Shown: piece by piece, positions 16,857 through 26,091 of the stretch
Position numbering within the stretch: the first letter of the stretch is position 1
How the letters are laid out: each line of letters begins with the position of its first letter
Assembly: GCA_045543555.1 (NCBI GenBank)
Contig: JAZQMQ010000016.1
Coordinates: forward strand, 124,001 to 188,000
Direction of reading: 5' to 3'
From: Colimorpha_A sp045543555
Lineage (GTDB): Bacteria; Bacillota; Clostridia; Oscillospirales; CAG-272
Length of the DNA: 64,000 nt
Made by a program: the position numbers and the translations under genes
The notes under the pieces: generated by a model
Seen by the model: the letters and a program-made list of their open reading frames with translations, nothing else
Told to the model about the DNA's origin: nothing
Database searches by the model: none

Positions 16857-19800
16857 ATGAAACGTAAAATTACAGCCTTTATTCTTGCCCTTGTTCTTCT
16901 CCTGCCACAAAGCTCGGTCTTTGCGGTAGGTCTCGACGTAATTGACGACCTAACCGCGGATGACGTTCCGGCACCCGAAATATTGGCAGAGGACGTCTCG
17001 AAAAGAGACGAATTTGAAAAGCATTATATCCGCTCCGACGGCACGTACGTTGCCGTTACCTATGATAACGCCGTGCACTATAAGGACGAAAACGGCGTGT
17101 GGCAGGATGTGGATAACAAAGTCATTTATAACGCCAAAAGCGGAAAATATATCACGTCAACTCCCACGTTTAACGCAGAATTCCGAGCCGCAGGCACAAA
17201 GGACTCGCTTGTCACCTTGAAAAACGGTGAAAGCAGCATCGCTTGGGGTCTTTCTGTGGTTACGCCCAACAAGGCAACTATGGGAACAGTTGAGGCAAAC
17301 GATACCGTAACACCCATAACAGGCAGACCCGCCGAGACGGTCACTCTCAAAAACGCAGTCTCGGAAAGGTCGGACAAGAAATACGACCTGACAAACGTTG
17401 TCGGCGGAATAGGTTACACGAATATTTTCGGTAACGCTCCCGAAATATCGGTGGATTATTCCGTATCTCATAACCGTATCGAGGAGGATATATACATCAA
17501 TTCTCCGACCGATGCAACAGCCTTCACAATGGAGCTTTATATAGGTGAGCTTGCTGCCGCGGTCAATTCCGACGGAAGCGTCAGCATAAGAGACTCGGAG
17601 GGTAACGAGGAATACCGCATCGGCATACCCTATATGGCAGATGCAAACGACGCGGTGCTCACAAATATCGACGTCACAGCCGTGCAGAACGGCAGCTATT
17701 GCACGGTCACCTATACACCCGATAGGAATTGGCTCACAAGCGAAGACAGAGCCTATCCGATCCTGTTCGACCCGTCGATCACTACAAGCGAATACGCGGC
17801 AAACGTGTATGATACCTACGTCTATCAGGGCAATACCGCAAACAATTCGGGCGAGCAGAGGCTGTATATAGGCGTAAAGAACTCCAAAATATACCGCACC
17901 TATATCACCTTCGGCAAGCTCCCGAGCATCGACTCCACAATGCCCATAATCAGCGCAAGCCTCACCTTCATAATGCACTATACTACCACTACGGGTAAGA
18001 CTACGGGACTGTATAAGCTTAACAGCGGCTGGAATCAATCGTCTATCACCTATGCAAACGCACCGACGCAAGGCGAGCTTATAGGTACGAGCGTTTATAG
18101 CGCGTCTACAAATAAGCATGTGTTTGATCTTACAGATTATATACACGAAATGTATGACGAACACATAAGCGAATCATTCAACGGCTTCTTGTTCAGATAT
18201 GTTGACGAGACCCTTACAAACCCCGACTACAATTCTATTTACAGCTCCGAGGTTTCCACAAGAGCATACAGACCCGCTCTGACGGTGGTTTACGGATATT
18301 CGTTGCCGTCCGATATTAATACGAATAATGTTTATGCATTTAAAAACTGCGGTTCTCTCGGATATATGACCGTGTTTGGAGGCACGGATGCAAACGACGT
18401 AAACGTAACTCAAAGCGTAAAGAATTCATCAGATCTTACCAATGCTGATAAATTCAAGCTTGTACAGGCATCAAACGGCGGCTATTACATCCGTGCGGTA
18501 TGCAGCTCGAATAACCGTGTCCTCGATATTTACAAGAACGATGCCACAGGCTACGTGGAAAACGGATGTAACGTACAGATTTATAACCCTACAGATCCGC
18601 TTGCACAGGAATGGTTCATTGTCGGAGCTGAAAACGGAAGATTCAAGATACTCCCGAGAACCGACATGACCCTTGCACTTTCCTCGAACAGTGGAACAGG
18701 AAGTGCGAGCGGAAGATCGTCTACATCCGCAGGAAACGTATACGTCTCAACCTATACAGGTGCAGATAATCAGCTTTGGATGATCTACGACTACACGCAG
18801 AGTAAGTTTATCTCTTCTAAATCAAGAACAGTAGCTGACGGTGAATACTATATTAACAATAAAGATAGTGGAAACTATTTAACAAAACTGTTGCAAAGCA
18901 ATACAGTCACTTGTAAATCCGGAATGCTTTCCGACCTGGGAGACAGCATTAAATGGGAAATTACATACGTTCGGGACGGAGCATATGTAATACGCCCTTC
19001 TGCTGATCAGACGGTATATCTCGGGGCGGGAGAGACCGCGGTAGGATTGTATGAATTATCAGATGCAACGATTCCCGATAATTGTCTTTGGGAAATAAAG
19101 ACCGCAAGTGGCGGTGGAGTTGTAATCATTAACCATGGTACTGGTAAATATATGCGCCAATTTGCCGCCCCGATAATTGGTGACACCCTGCCAAGCTCAA
19201 CCGACAGCAAGTACAATAAATATGTTTGGAGATTGGCTAAAGTTGATAATATTACTGCTGAAGATGAATTAACATCTTTCAATGTAGAAGATGTATTGCT
19301 TTCCATAGGTCAGTCGAAAAATCTTGCGCTTTCAGGTGCCGAAGGGAAAATATGGGCATCATATGACGACTTTGTAATAACATCCGGACCATTAATTTAT
19401 TATGGTAGTTATGGAGTGATTGTTGCTTCGGAAGTGTGTGACAGTACAATTACTATTAAACATAAAACGACTGGAGTTACAGCATCATTCCAATTAAAGG
19501 TAGACGGAACTATGAAGTCAGCAAGATGCTTAGAGGGTGAAACAATTGACGTTAGATCACTAATCGGTTATGGGAATCGCTTGTTGCGATCTGAAGTTAC
19601 TTGGTATTCTTCAGATGAGGCAGTTGCAACCGTATCGCAAAGCGGAATTGTTTCTGCGATTTCTTCAGGATATGCATTTGTTTATGCAGTTGCTGATAAC
19701 GATGTTATTGTATTGATGTGCGAGATTCAAGTTGATGATCCTTTGATGGCAATTGTTAAGACTTTTACGACAAATGAGTTTAATTATTTGTTTTGTCCTT

Positions 19801-20543
19801 CGACTGTACTTAACTTGTGGTCTGCAAATTTGGACGATCATCAATTCGAGTTCAAGGTGAATTTAATAAATACATTGAAGCCATACTACACGCTTCCGGA
19901 CGACGATCAGCCAAGCGGCGAAGAATTGTCTGAAATATTACTTGAAGAGATGAATTTCGTTATCGATGCCTATCCCTCGCTCGCTTTGTTTTCCGAATGC
20001 TTTTTGGGATCACAGGGAAGATACAATCCCGAATATCTTACATATGTAAGGCGACAGTATTTAGGGATGATCAAAGAGTGGACGCTGTTCTGTGTGTTTG
20101 GGATGATTGAAAGAATGGATCCCATGACCTCTGGATATCAATGTGAAAACTTAGTTGACGATCTGGCTGATTATGCAACACACAACAAGTCATCCAATAA
20201 GATAATGCTTGGAAAATACAATCAAGACGGCAAAAGTTATATAAAATCCGCACAAGAGCATGGGATGAGATATTTCTCGTTAGATGAATATAACTATTAT
20301 GCCGAGAAATATAGTGAACAGTTTGTTCATCAGGTTAATTCTTCGTTCATTCACAAAGCATTAAATCAAGGATGCGAATTCTATTTTTGTCATGATCCTA
20401 CCCAAGCAGTGAATTGTGGATTAGCTTTGGAAAGAAGCTGGATCACATCTTACTATTCGAACATGGGTCTAAATGTAGAGTTTCAACTACAAGAATTTGG
20501 GACCTATGCTGGTCTTTACAAGTTGATCGTCATAGGGGGATAA
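16857..20543 (+). CDS. Large secreted multidomain protein with polymorphic-toxin-like C-terminus
   Basis: 1228 residues with a signal peptide (1-23, ending in VFA). The N-terminal region (about 40-480) resembles WapA/YD-type secreted proteins and contains a DNRLRE-like domain (YPILFDPSI..NVYDTYVYQG..RTYITFGKLP, about 295-480). Ricin-type lectin regions follow (about 490-800), then Ig-like segments (about 805-965; TWYSSDEAVATVSQSG is BIG2-like). The last 100 or so residues (SNKIMLGKYNQDGKSYI..GMRYFSLDEY..INDER-like helix with NSSFIHKALNQGCEFYF) resemble the cap domain at the C-termini of many Rhs/YD polymorphic toxins, recalled from memory. There are no YD repeats. The next gene starts 2 bp after the stop, as an immunity gene would. 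Confidence 0.75.
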   Translation: MKRKITAFILALVLLLPQSSVFAVGLDVIDDLTADDVPAPEILAEDVSKRDEFEKHYIRSDGTYVAVTYDNAVHYKDENGVWQDVDNKVIYNAKSGKYITSTPTFNAEFRAAGTKDSLVTLKNGESSIAWGLSVVTPNKATMGTVEANDTVTPITGRPAETVTLKNAVSERSDKKYDLTNVVGGIGYTNIFGNAPEISVDYSVSHNRIEEDIYINSPTDATAFTMELYIGELAAAVNSDGSVSIRDSEGNEEYRIGIPYMADANDAVLTNIDVTAVQNGSYCTVTYTPDRNWLTSEDRAYPILFDPSITTSEYAANVYDTYVYQGNTANNSGEQRLYIGVKNSKIYRTYITFGKLPSIDSTMPIISASLTFIMHYTTTTGKTTGLYKLNSGWNQSSITYANAPTQGELIGTSVYSASTNKHVFDLTDYIHEMYDEHISESFNGFLFRYVDETLTNPDYNSIYSSEVSTRAYRPALTVVYGYSLPSDINTNNVYAFKNCGSLGYMTVFGGTDANDVNVTQSVKNSSDLTNADKFKLVQASNGGYYIRAVCSSNNRVLDIYKNDATGYVENGCNVQIYNPTDPLAQEWFIVGAENGRFKILPRTDMTLALSSNSGTGSASGRSSTSAGNVYVSTYTGADNQLWMIYDYTQSKFISSKSRTVADGEYYINNKDSGNYLTKLLQSNTVTCKSGMLSDLGDSIKWEITYVRDGAYVIRPSADQTVYLGAGETAVGLYELSDATIPDNCLWEIKTASGGGVVIINHGTGKYMRQFAAPIIGDTLPSSTDSKYNKYVWRLAKVDNITAEDELTSFNVEDVLLSIGQSKNLALSGAEGKIWASYDDFVITSGPLIYYGSYGVIVASEVCDSTITIKHKTTGVTASFQLKVDGTMKSARCLEGETIDVRSLIGYGNRLLRSEVTWYSSDEAVATVSQSGIVSAISSGYAFVYAVADNDVIVLMCEIQVDDPLMAIVKTFTTNEFNYLFCPSTVLNLWSANLDDHQFEFKVNLINTLKPYYTLPDDDQPSGEELSEILLEEMNFVIDAYPSLALFSECFLGSQGRYNPEYLTYVRRQYLGMIKEWTLFCVFGMIERMDPMTSGYQCENLVDDLADYATHNKSSNKIMLGKYNQDGKSYIKSAQEHGMRYFSLDEYNYYAEKYSEQFVHQVNSSFIHKALNQGCEFYFCHDPTQAVNCGLALERSWITSYYSNMGLNVEFQLQEFGTYAGLYKLIVIGG

Positions 20544-20544
20544 G

Positions 20545-21354
20545 GTGTTCAAAATGTTCAAAAAGAAAGACAAAACGAATGTTGAAGAGGATTGGCATTT
20601 TCCGGAACTTACTCGACAAGTCGATAAGCACTCGGTCTGTTGCGACGACGAAAGCATCAAGAACAGGTCAGCGTGTGCGGATCGGTTTCATGAAGAGCTG
20701 AAAAAGGAGCTTGGATTGAGCGTTGTAGCAAGCTTTGCGAAAAATTATAAAACCAGTTGTAGCCTTTATATTTGGGCAAGGGAAGATAAAGTGTTGGAAA
20801 CTCTTTTGGACGGAAAGGGAGAAATGAGTTATGATGCAAAATACTGCATAAGTGAATGCGGTTATCCTGCGGAAAACATCGTTCAGTGCCTTAATAGAGT
20901 TCTAAAAGAGTTTGGCTTTGAATACCCCGCGAACTTTGATGAGCCTACATACATAACCGAAACTACCTCAATGGGTTTCAAACGCAAGGTGGCGTTAGCA
21001 AAATGGGTTGTATCGGTTTTAAATTTTGACAGGTATCAAAAGGATGGACTGTATTATAATTCTACCGGTGCGGTAAACAGACTTTTGAGGAACAACTATA
21101 AAAGCTATCACGTTCGTTGTGAGGCTGTTTGTATGGGTGATGCACCCCGTAACCACTATTTCTTATTCGATTCCGATGCTGAAATCAAAAAAGCAAAAGC
21201 CGACGGTACGATTGATAGAATAAGAAGGGATGGATATTTGGTACTGCAAGGTTTGGATAAATACAGCTATGTAGGTGAACAGGAGTATTGTCCGATAATG
21301 ATCTCACGTGATAAGTTTACAAAAGAGGAATTGTTCTTGCTTTCGAGGACGTAA
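20545..21354 (+). CDS. Cytoplasmic protein of unknown function, candidate immunity protein
   Basis: 269 residues from GTG 20545 (GGGGGAT four bases upstream); ATG 20554 is an alternative start. No signal peptide or membrane segment is seen. It is Lys/Glu/Cys-rich, and I do not recognise a family. It starts immediately after the stop of the large toxin-like gene, so it is translated from the same transcript. Position, size and cytoplasmic character fit an immunity protein, but sequence alone does not show this. Confidence 0.6.
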   Translation: MFKMFKKKDKTNVEEDWHFPELTRQVDKHSVCCDDESIKNRSACADRFHEELKKELGLSVVASFAKNYKTSCSLYIWAREDKVLETLLDGKGEMSYDAKYCISECGYPAENIVQCLNRVLKEFGFEYPANFDEPTYITETTSMGFKRKVALAKWVVSVLNFDRYQKDGLYYNSTGAVNRLLRNNYKSYHVRCEAVCMGDAPRNHYFLFDSDAEIKKAKADGTIDRIRRDGYLVLQGLDKYSYVGEQEYCPIMISRDKFTKEELFLLSRT

Positions 21355-21362
21355 ACAAGAAG

Positions 21363-21380
21363 CCCCCGCCCACGGGCGGG
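21363..21380 (+). repeat. Short GC-rich inverted repeat
   Basis: CCCGCCC-ACG-GGCGGG lies 9-26 bp after the 269-residue gene. It has no T-run, so it is more likely an RNA-stabilising or attenuating hairpin than a full terminator. Confidence 0.4.
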
Positions 21381-21416
21381 AGGACAAGAAAAGAGGACAA
21401 GAAAAAAGGAGGAAGT

Positions 21417-22352
21417 ATGATAAGCACCGTTCAAAACAGAATGATAGCCTTAGTTGCGGCTGTAATTTTCGCGCTTTGTCTTGCGACACCGTCCTTTGCT
21501 GATCCGATTCAGCTTCCTTCAGCACCCGTAAAGGGAGATCGGTCGGATATTGACAAGCTTATTTCGGAGCTTGTCAGCTATGAGAAACTCAATGAGCTGT
21601 ATTTTGTCGGCAGGGAGGCTGACGGACGCCCCGAAAGCTATACCTTCGACCCGTCCGTTTATATTCTGAAATATAACGTTAGCTCTGATTATTGGGACAA
21701 CGTATCAAGCTGCGGATACGACGGACTGACTTCCGAACTTGATTCCGAAAAGCCTACTGTACTTATTCCGTTGTACGGCGAAACGGAAAACGTCGACGGA
21801 GCAACGGTTGAGCGAGTGGTCGGTTATGCAAAGCTTATCTACGGTAAGAGGGGATACTCCCTTGCGTTTGAAGGTGCAAGTCTGGACAGTGGCGAGGAGA
21901 ATTATTCGGGTCTAAGATACAGTAATTTCTACGAGGTAATTACCGAGTACGTGGCGGAAAACGGAATAGAGATTAAGCAGATCATCCTGCTTTGCCATAG
22001 CTCGTCAAGGTATTTCGGACACGATACCGTTGCGGTGATCAAGACCGAAACCGAGGAGTTTATACTCGATTTTTCAAACAGCAGCGGAAAAAACTTGAGT
22101 GAGGAGAACGGCTACAACTATGGCATACTCGGTAAGCCCACCGCATATTCCATTGAGGATTTCCGAGCATTACGCATTGCACATGAGAAGGAAAAGAATG
22201 AGAATAATTTTTATATGTTCTTTGGTAATTTTATTTTACCAATTATAATCATAGTTGTTACTTATATTATTATTCCTCTTGCCGCAGTTGCGGTTCTGGT
22301 TACAGCCATCGTTATAACCGTAAAGCTGATCAAAAAAGCAAGAAACATCTGA
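21417..22352 (+). CDS. Secreted protein anchored by a C-terminal membrane helix, unknown function
   Basis: 311 residues with AAAGGAGGAAGT before the ATG. A signal peptide (about 1-28, LCLATPSFADP) is followed by a roughly 220-residue extracytoplasmic domain with no family I recognise, then a double hydrophobic segment (about 263-300) and a short basic tail. Only 62 bp separate it from the upstream candidate immunity gene, so it may belong to the same operon. Confidence 0.6.
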   Translation: MISTVQNRMIALVAAVIFALCLATPSFADPIQLPSAPVKGDRSDIDKLISELVSYEKLNELYFVGREADGRPESYTFDPSVYILKYNVSSDYWDNVSSCGYDGLTSELDSEKPTVLIPLYGETENVDGATVERVVGYAKLIYGKRGYSLAFEGASLDSGEENYSGLRYSNFYEVITEYVAENGIEIKQIILLCHSSSRYFGHDTVAVIKTETEEFILDFSNSSGKNLSEENGYNYGILGKPTAYSIEDFRALRIAHEKEKNENNFYMFFGNFILPIIIIVVTYIIIPLAAVAVLVTAIVITVKLIKKARNI

Positions 22353-22380
22353 AATGATATGATCCACCGCCCGGCACGGC

Positions 22381-22388
22381 GGGGGGGG
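22381..22388 (+). repeat. G8 homopolymer
   Basis: A run of eight G lies in the intergenic space after the 311-residue gene. It is the longest G-run noticed in the window and a plausible slippage or sequencing-error site, but it affects no gene. Confidence 0.7.
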
Positions 22389-22403
22389 ACAAAAGGCAAA
22401 CAA

Positions 22404-22434
22404 AAAACAGCGGAAAGATCTTCCGCTGTTTTCA
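22404..22434. terminator. Bidirectional terminator between convergent genes
   Basis: AAAACAGCGGAA / TTCCGCTGTTTT with a 5-base loop. It lies between the secreted membrane-anchored gene (+) and the CNNM/CBS gene (-). Confidence 0.88.
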
Positions 22435-22446
22435 TTTGTAATTGTA

Positions 22447-23715
22447 TCAATCGTCGTCCTCTGCGCCTTCGGGCTTGGGAGTAATCAGCATTTTGATCTT
22501 GGAAACTCTCTGACCGTCGGTTTCGGTAACCGTTACGGAGACGTTATCGTAGTCGAAGTGATCGTTAACATCGGGTATTTTTCCCATTTGCTCCATTACC
22601 CAGCCGCCGACGGAAATGCTTTCGCTCTCAATTTCAATATCAAAGAATTTTGCAAAATCCTCAAGATTGCCAAGACAGTCGATAACCCAGACGTTTTCGT
22701 CGATACGCTCGTATTCTTCGGTTATCTCATCGTGTTCGTCCCAAATCTCACCGACGAGTTCCTCGAGAATATCCTCAAGAGTAACAATACCGAGAGTTCC
22801 GCCGTACTCGTCTAGGACGATGGCAACGTGGGATTTGTTTTCCTGAAGCAAACGGAGAAGCTCGCTGAGTTTTTCACTCTTGAGCACAAATATTGGCGAG
22901 GTCATGAGCTCCGTGAGGGGCTTGGTTGTCAGAGATGCCCCGTCATAAAAGTCTTTCTGATGAACTATACCTACTATATTATCGATACTTTCCTCGTATA
23001 CAGGAAGGCGCGAAAATTTTGTGTCGGTAAAGACACGTGCGATTTCTGCCTTATCGGTGTTTACGTTTACTGCTTCGATGTCGACTCTGTGAGTGAGAAT
23101 ATCCTCAGCCTTAAGCTCGGAAAATTCGATGGCGTTACGGAGAAGGCTTCCTTCCTCCTCGTCGATGCTTCCGTCCTCTTCAACCTCGTCAACGAGCATA
23201 AGGAGCTCTTCCTGTGACATTTTTGTATCGGATTTACTCTTGAATATTTTACCGATGAGCTTTTTCCACAGTGAGAAAAGGAAATTTAAGGGTGTAAACA
23301 ACGTAACCAATGTACTTATGAGCGGTGCAGAGAACATAGCAAAGCCCTCGGAATTGTCCTTAGCAATGCTTTTTGGCGTTATTTCACCGAAGATCAGAAC
23401 GACTACGGTGATTACCGCAGTTGAAACCGTGGCACCGAGGCTTTCGTCGTTTAACAAGTCAACAAAGAGCATAGTGCCGATAGAAGCCGCGGCGATGTTT
23501 ACGATGTTGTTTCCGATAAGGATCGTTGAGATCAGAGAGTCGTAGTTGTCGGAGAGCTTATTTACAAGCTTGGCTTTTTTGTTGCCCTTTTCAACCAAGG
23601 TCCTGATCCTTGTTCTGTTAAGAGACGAGAATGCCGTCTCGGTAGCCGAAAAATAGCCGCTCATAATTGTACAGAAAAAAATTATGATAACGTAGATTAT
23701 CTGTGCTTGTGTCAT
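22447..23715 (-). CDS. CNNM/CBS hemolysin-family membrane protein (CorC/YhdP-like)
   Basis: 422 residues: a DUF21/CNNM membrane domain with about four helices (about 1-150; motif GYFSATETAFSSLN near the start), two CBS domains (about 200-330) and a C-terminal CorC_HlyC domain (about 345-415). The family is linked to magnesium or cobalt homeostasis and Mg efflux. Its ATG overlaps the TGA of a 47-codon upstream ORF (ATGA), and both are read from the promoter at 23896-23924. Confidence 0.92.
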   Translation of the reverse strand: MTQAQIIYVIIIFFCTIMSGYFSATETAFSSLNRTRIRTLVEKGNKKAKLVNKLSDNYDSLISTILIGNNIVNIAAASIGTMLFVDLLNDESLGATVSTAVITVVVLIFGEITPKSIAKDNSEGFAMFSAPLISTLVTLFTPLNFLFSLWKKLIGKIFKSKSDTKMSQEELLMLVDEVEEDGSIDEEEGSLLRNAIEFSELKAEDILTHRVDIEAVNVNTDKAEIARVFTDTKFSRLPVYEESIDNIVGIVHQKDFYDGASLTTKPLTELMTSPIFVLKSEKLSELLRLLQENKSHVAIVLDEYGGTLGIVTLEDILEELVGEIWDEHDEITEEYERIDENVWVIDCLGNLEDFAKFFDIEIESESISVGGWVMEQMGKIPDVNDHFDYDNVSVTVTETDGQRVSKIKMLITPKPEGAEDDD

Positions 23716-23855
23716 ACTGCATTACCCCCTACGTCACGGGCAGAAAAATAAGCGCAAAAAAGCACACCCAAGCCGAAACCCGACGTGGATATGCCGCTTA
23801 TATTCAATATGTTGGTACTTCGATCGCAGTTACAAGTGTCACTGTCACCGTCCAT
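23712..23855 (-). CDS. Small 47-residue ORF translationally coupled to the CNNM gene
   Basis: 47 codons starting at ATG 23855, with GGAGG about 13 bp upstream and a consensus promoter before that. The stop overlaps the ATG of the CNNM gene. The product has an acidic/Cys-containing start (MDGDSDTCNCDRST) and a hydrophobic middle (ISTSGFGLGVLFCAYFSA) that could be one membrane helix. I know no family. It may be a small membrane partner or a regulatory leader peptide. Confidence 0.55.
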   Translation of the reverse strand: MDGDSDTCNCDRSTNILNISGISTSGFGLGVLFCAYFSARDVGGNAV

Positions 23856-23895
23856 TGTGATGGATGATCCTCCTGAATTAAAAGTCATTACACGT

Positions 23896-23924
23896 ATTAT
23901 AACAGAACATTAATGAAAAGTCAA
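23896..23924 (-). promoter_or_regulatory. Sigma-A promoter of the small ORF/CNNM operon
   Basis: On the minus strand TTGACT (23924-23919), a 17-bp spacer and TATAAT (23901-23896) predict a leader of about 35 nt before the small ORF. Confidence 0.87.
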
Positions 23925-23936
23925 TAGAATTAAGCA

Positions 23937-23966
23937 AAATTCCCCCTCGTATGTGAGGGGGAATTT
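23937..23966 (-). terminator. Terminator after the 650-residue zinc-ribbon gene
   Basis: A 12-bp stem AAATTCCCCCTC / GAGGGGGAATTT with a 6-base loop, followed on the minus strand by T-rich sequence, lies 8 bp past the stop. Confidence 0.82.
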
Positions 23967-23974
23967 GCCTTGTT

Positions 23975-25927
23975 TCAGGCGCTTACTATAATGGATTTCG
24001 TGCTTTGATCGAAGATGATGCCGCACAGCGTTGCTAAATCACTTTTATTGGTTATGTTGCTTGACATTGATATAACGTCTCCGTGATTTAAGCCGGAGCG
24101 TTTGACTCTGTAATATCCGGTTGAGACAGCTTCGCCGTCGGCGTTTGTCACTTCAATGTTGAGATGGCAATATTCGGTGCCCCACGAAGCTATATTTTCA
24201 AGCGAGAAATTTATGGTACAATCGTTTACGGTTATTTTATTCTCCTTAAGAACGGCGTTAAGAATTATCCTTCCGTCCGACTCGCTGAAGCTGTATTCCA
24301 CGTAGTTGCTCGGATCGATCACTGTGGGCTCCTCTAGACCACTGATTTCGTAGGTTACAGAGCTTGGGAAGGATATTCCATAGGTAACAAGATAGTTTTT
24401 GAGGGTATTGCTATAATCCGAGCAATTGAATGTGATGTTATTGCCGTTACGAAGTCCTGCGATATTGTAGGTGTAGTAGTTAAGCGAGATAAAACTTTCA
24501 CCTTCTGCATTTTTTACTACGACCGCAATTGTAAGCTTCGAGGTTGTACGCGTTACCGCAAGCTTGAAGGTATAGTCACCGACCGTATATTCCAGCTTGT
24601 CGTCAGGAATGTTAAATCCTAATGTAGCATATTCGTTATATCCGTTAAACGTAATTTCAGCATTATCAAAGATTGCAGAATCAACAGAATCCTCAAGACC
24701 GCTTACTGTATATTGGAAGCTTGTCGGAAGCGTAATTCCGCAGTAACGCTCGATATGGTCGGGATTTGTGCCTGTCGAGAAGGTTATAACGTTGCCGTTT
24801 GCAAGGCTTTCATATTTGTCGGCAGTGTATGATATGGAATAGCTGTCGCCGGTCTTGGTGTTGCTGATGTCCAAATAAATACGGCGGCGATAGGTACTGC
24901 TTTCGTTTGAGATCTCTATATGACAGTCGCCGACTTCGTAGCTGAGCTTACCGAAATCAATTGTCATATAACCGATCGTGTTGAAGCCTTCAAATTTAGG
25001 GCTGATCTTGGATGCTACATCAAACGCTACCGGCTCTTGCAGACCGCCGACCTTAACGCTTGCCTCGGTGCTGTTAAAGGCTATACCGTTTCTTGCAAAA
25101 TATTCACGATTATTATCCGAGAGATTGTATGTGAATTTAATGGTATCGCCGTTTTTGAGATTTTCATAGCTGTCCGTGTAGAAATAAATGTTTTCGGAGA
25201 AGTAGCTGTTATCTGTATCGCGGGTGAAATGGACGCTTACTTTCTCGTAATTTGCATATACCGTTATGACAAGGGTTTCGGAAATGCTTCCCTCAAAGAG
25301 CTTTTCGGTAACGAGCGTTCCGTAGCCGTTGTAGCCCTTGAACTTAACGTCGGTCACGTAATCTGAAAGGTCAAAAACGGTAGGTGCTTCAAGACCGCTG
25401 ACCTTAACGGATGATTTTTTAAGCAGAAGATTTCCTGCAATATATTGATCGAGGTCTTCCGGAATTGAGAGCTTTATGGAAACGTTATCGTCATTTGAGA
25501 GTCCTTCCTCATAATCAAGGTCAAGGTCGATGGCATATCTTAAGCTTCCGACGTAATCTTCGCTTATGAATATCTCTTTTTCAAATTTTTCGAGCTTTTC
25601 ATGATCCCATTCGATATGTGCAGAGCCATAGCCGTCAATACCAGAGAAGGTGACCTCAAAGCAATCATCGAGATAGTACTTTTCGGGTTGGGATGCAATT
25701 ACCGAGACTATTACGATCGTTGCAATTATAAGCAGAAGAGCAACGATACAGATGATCACGTTGCTCTTTTTAGAAAAGAATTTTTTAAGAGCGACAGATG
25801 CAGCCGAGGGGGCAGCGGCAACCGCGACGGCAGGACCGGGTGCGGCTCCCGGGACGGTAGAGCTACCGCAGCGCTCGCAGAATTTTGCGTTGTCGGGGAG
25901 CTGCGCTCCGCATTTTTCACAAAACAT
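23975..25927 (-). CDS. Zinc-ribbon membrane protein with five tandem extracytoplasmic repeats
   Basis: 650 residues: an N-terminal zinc ribbon with paired CxxC motifs (Cys 3, 6, 17 and 20), an Ala/Pro linker, one membrane helix (about 56-78), then five repeats of about 115 residues. Repeat boundaries are marked by L-E/Q-E/A-P-x-x-x-D followed by a V-x-F-x-G-x-N-x-Y-x-T segment (near 84, 180, 292, 409 and 527). The repeats look all-beta. The function is not recognised. It is monocistronic, with its own promoter and terminator. Confidence 0.75.
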   Translation of the reverse strand: MFCEKCGAQLPDNAKFCERCGSSTVPGAAPGPAVAVAAAPSAASVALKKFFSKKSNVIICIVALLLIIATIVIVSVIASQPEKYYLDDCFEVTFSGIDGYGSAHIEWDHEKLEKFEKEIFISEDYVGSLRYAIDLDLDYEEGLSNDDNVSIKLSIPEDLDQYIAGNLLLKKSSVKVSGLEAPTVFDLSDYVTDVKFKGYNGYGTLVTEKLFEGSISETLVITVYANYEKVSVHFTRDTDNSYFSENIYFYTDSYENLKNGDTIKFTYNLSDNNREYFARNGIAFNSTEASVKVGGLQEPVAFDVASKISPKFEGFNTIGYMTIDFGKLSYEVGDCHIEISNESSTYRRRIYLDISNTKTGDSYSISYTADKYESLANGNVITFSTGTNPDHIERYCGITLPTSFQYTVSGLEDSVDSAIFDNAEITFNGYNEYATLGFNIPDDKLEYTVGDYTFKLAVTRTTSKLTIAVVVKNAEGESFISLNYYTYNIAGLRNGNNITFNCSDYSNTLKNYLVTYGISFPSSVTYEISGLEEPTVIDPSNYVEYSFSESDGRIILNAVLKENKITVNDCTINFSLENIASWGTEYCHLNIEVTNADGEAVSTGYYRVKRSGLNHGDVISMSSNITNKSDLATLCGIIFDQSTKSIIVSA

Positions 25928-25962
25928 AGATGAAACTCCTTAAAATTAATATTGACGGTAAT

Positions 25963-25991
25963 ATTATACTACCAAAACGTTCGTAATTCAA
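25963..25991 (-). promoter_or_regulatory. Sigma-A promoter of the zinc-ribbon repeat gene
   Basis: On the minus strand TTGAAT (25991-25986), a 17-bp spacer and TATAAT (25968-25963). It lies back to back with the LysR gene promoter. Confidence 0.82.
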
Positions 25992-26029
25992 GACGGGAAT
26001 TCCAAAAAAGTCGGATTATCGGTTTTTCA

Positions 26030-26058
26030 TTGACATTTGCAGATTGGTGGATTATAAT
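26030..26058 (+). promoter_or_regulatory. Sigma-A promoter of the LysR gene
   Basis: TTGACA (26030-26035), a 17-bp spacer and TATAAT (26053-26058), about 34 bp before ATG 26092. Confidence 0.87.
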
Positions 26059-26091
26059 AAAAAATGAAATAAAAACGAAAGGTTGAAGCGG

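Noticed and set aside
17157..18164. 335-codon open frame antisense to the toxin-like gene
   Set aside because: Cys/Arg-rich low-quality sequence without ribosome site; the sense protein has clear domains.
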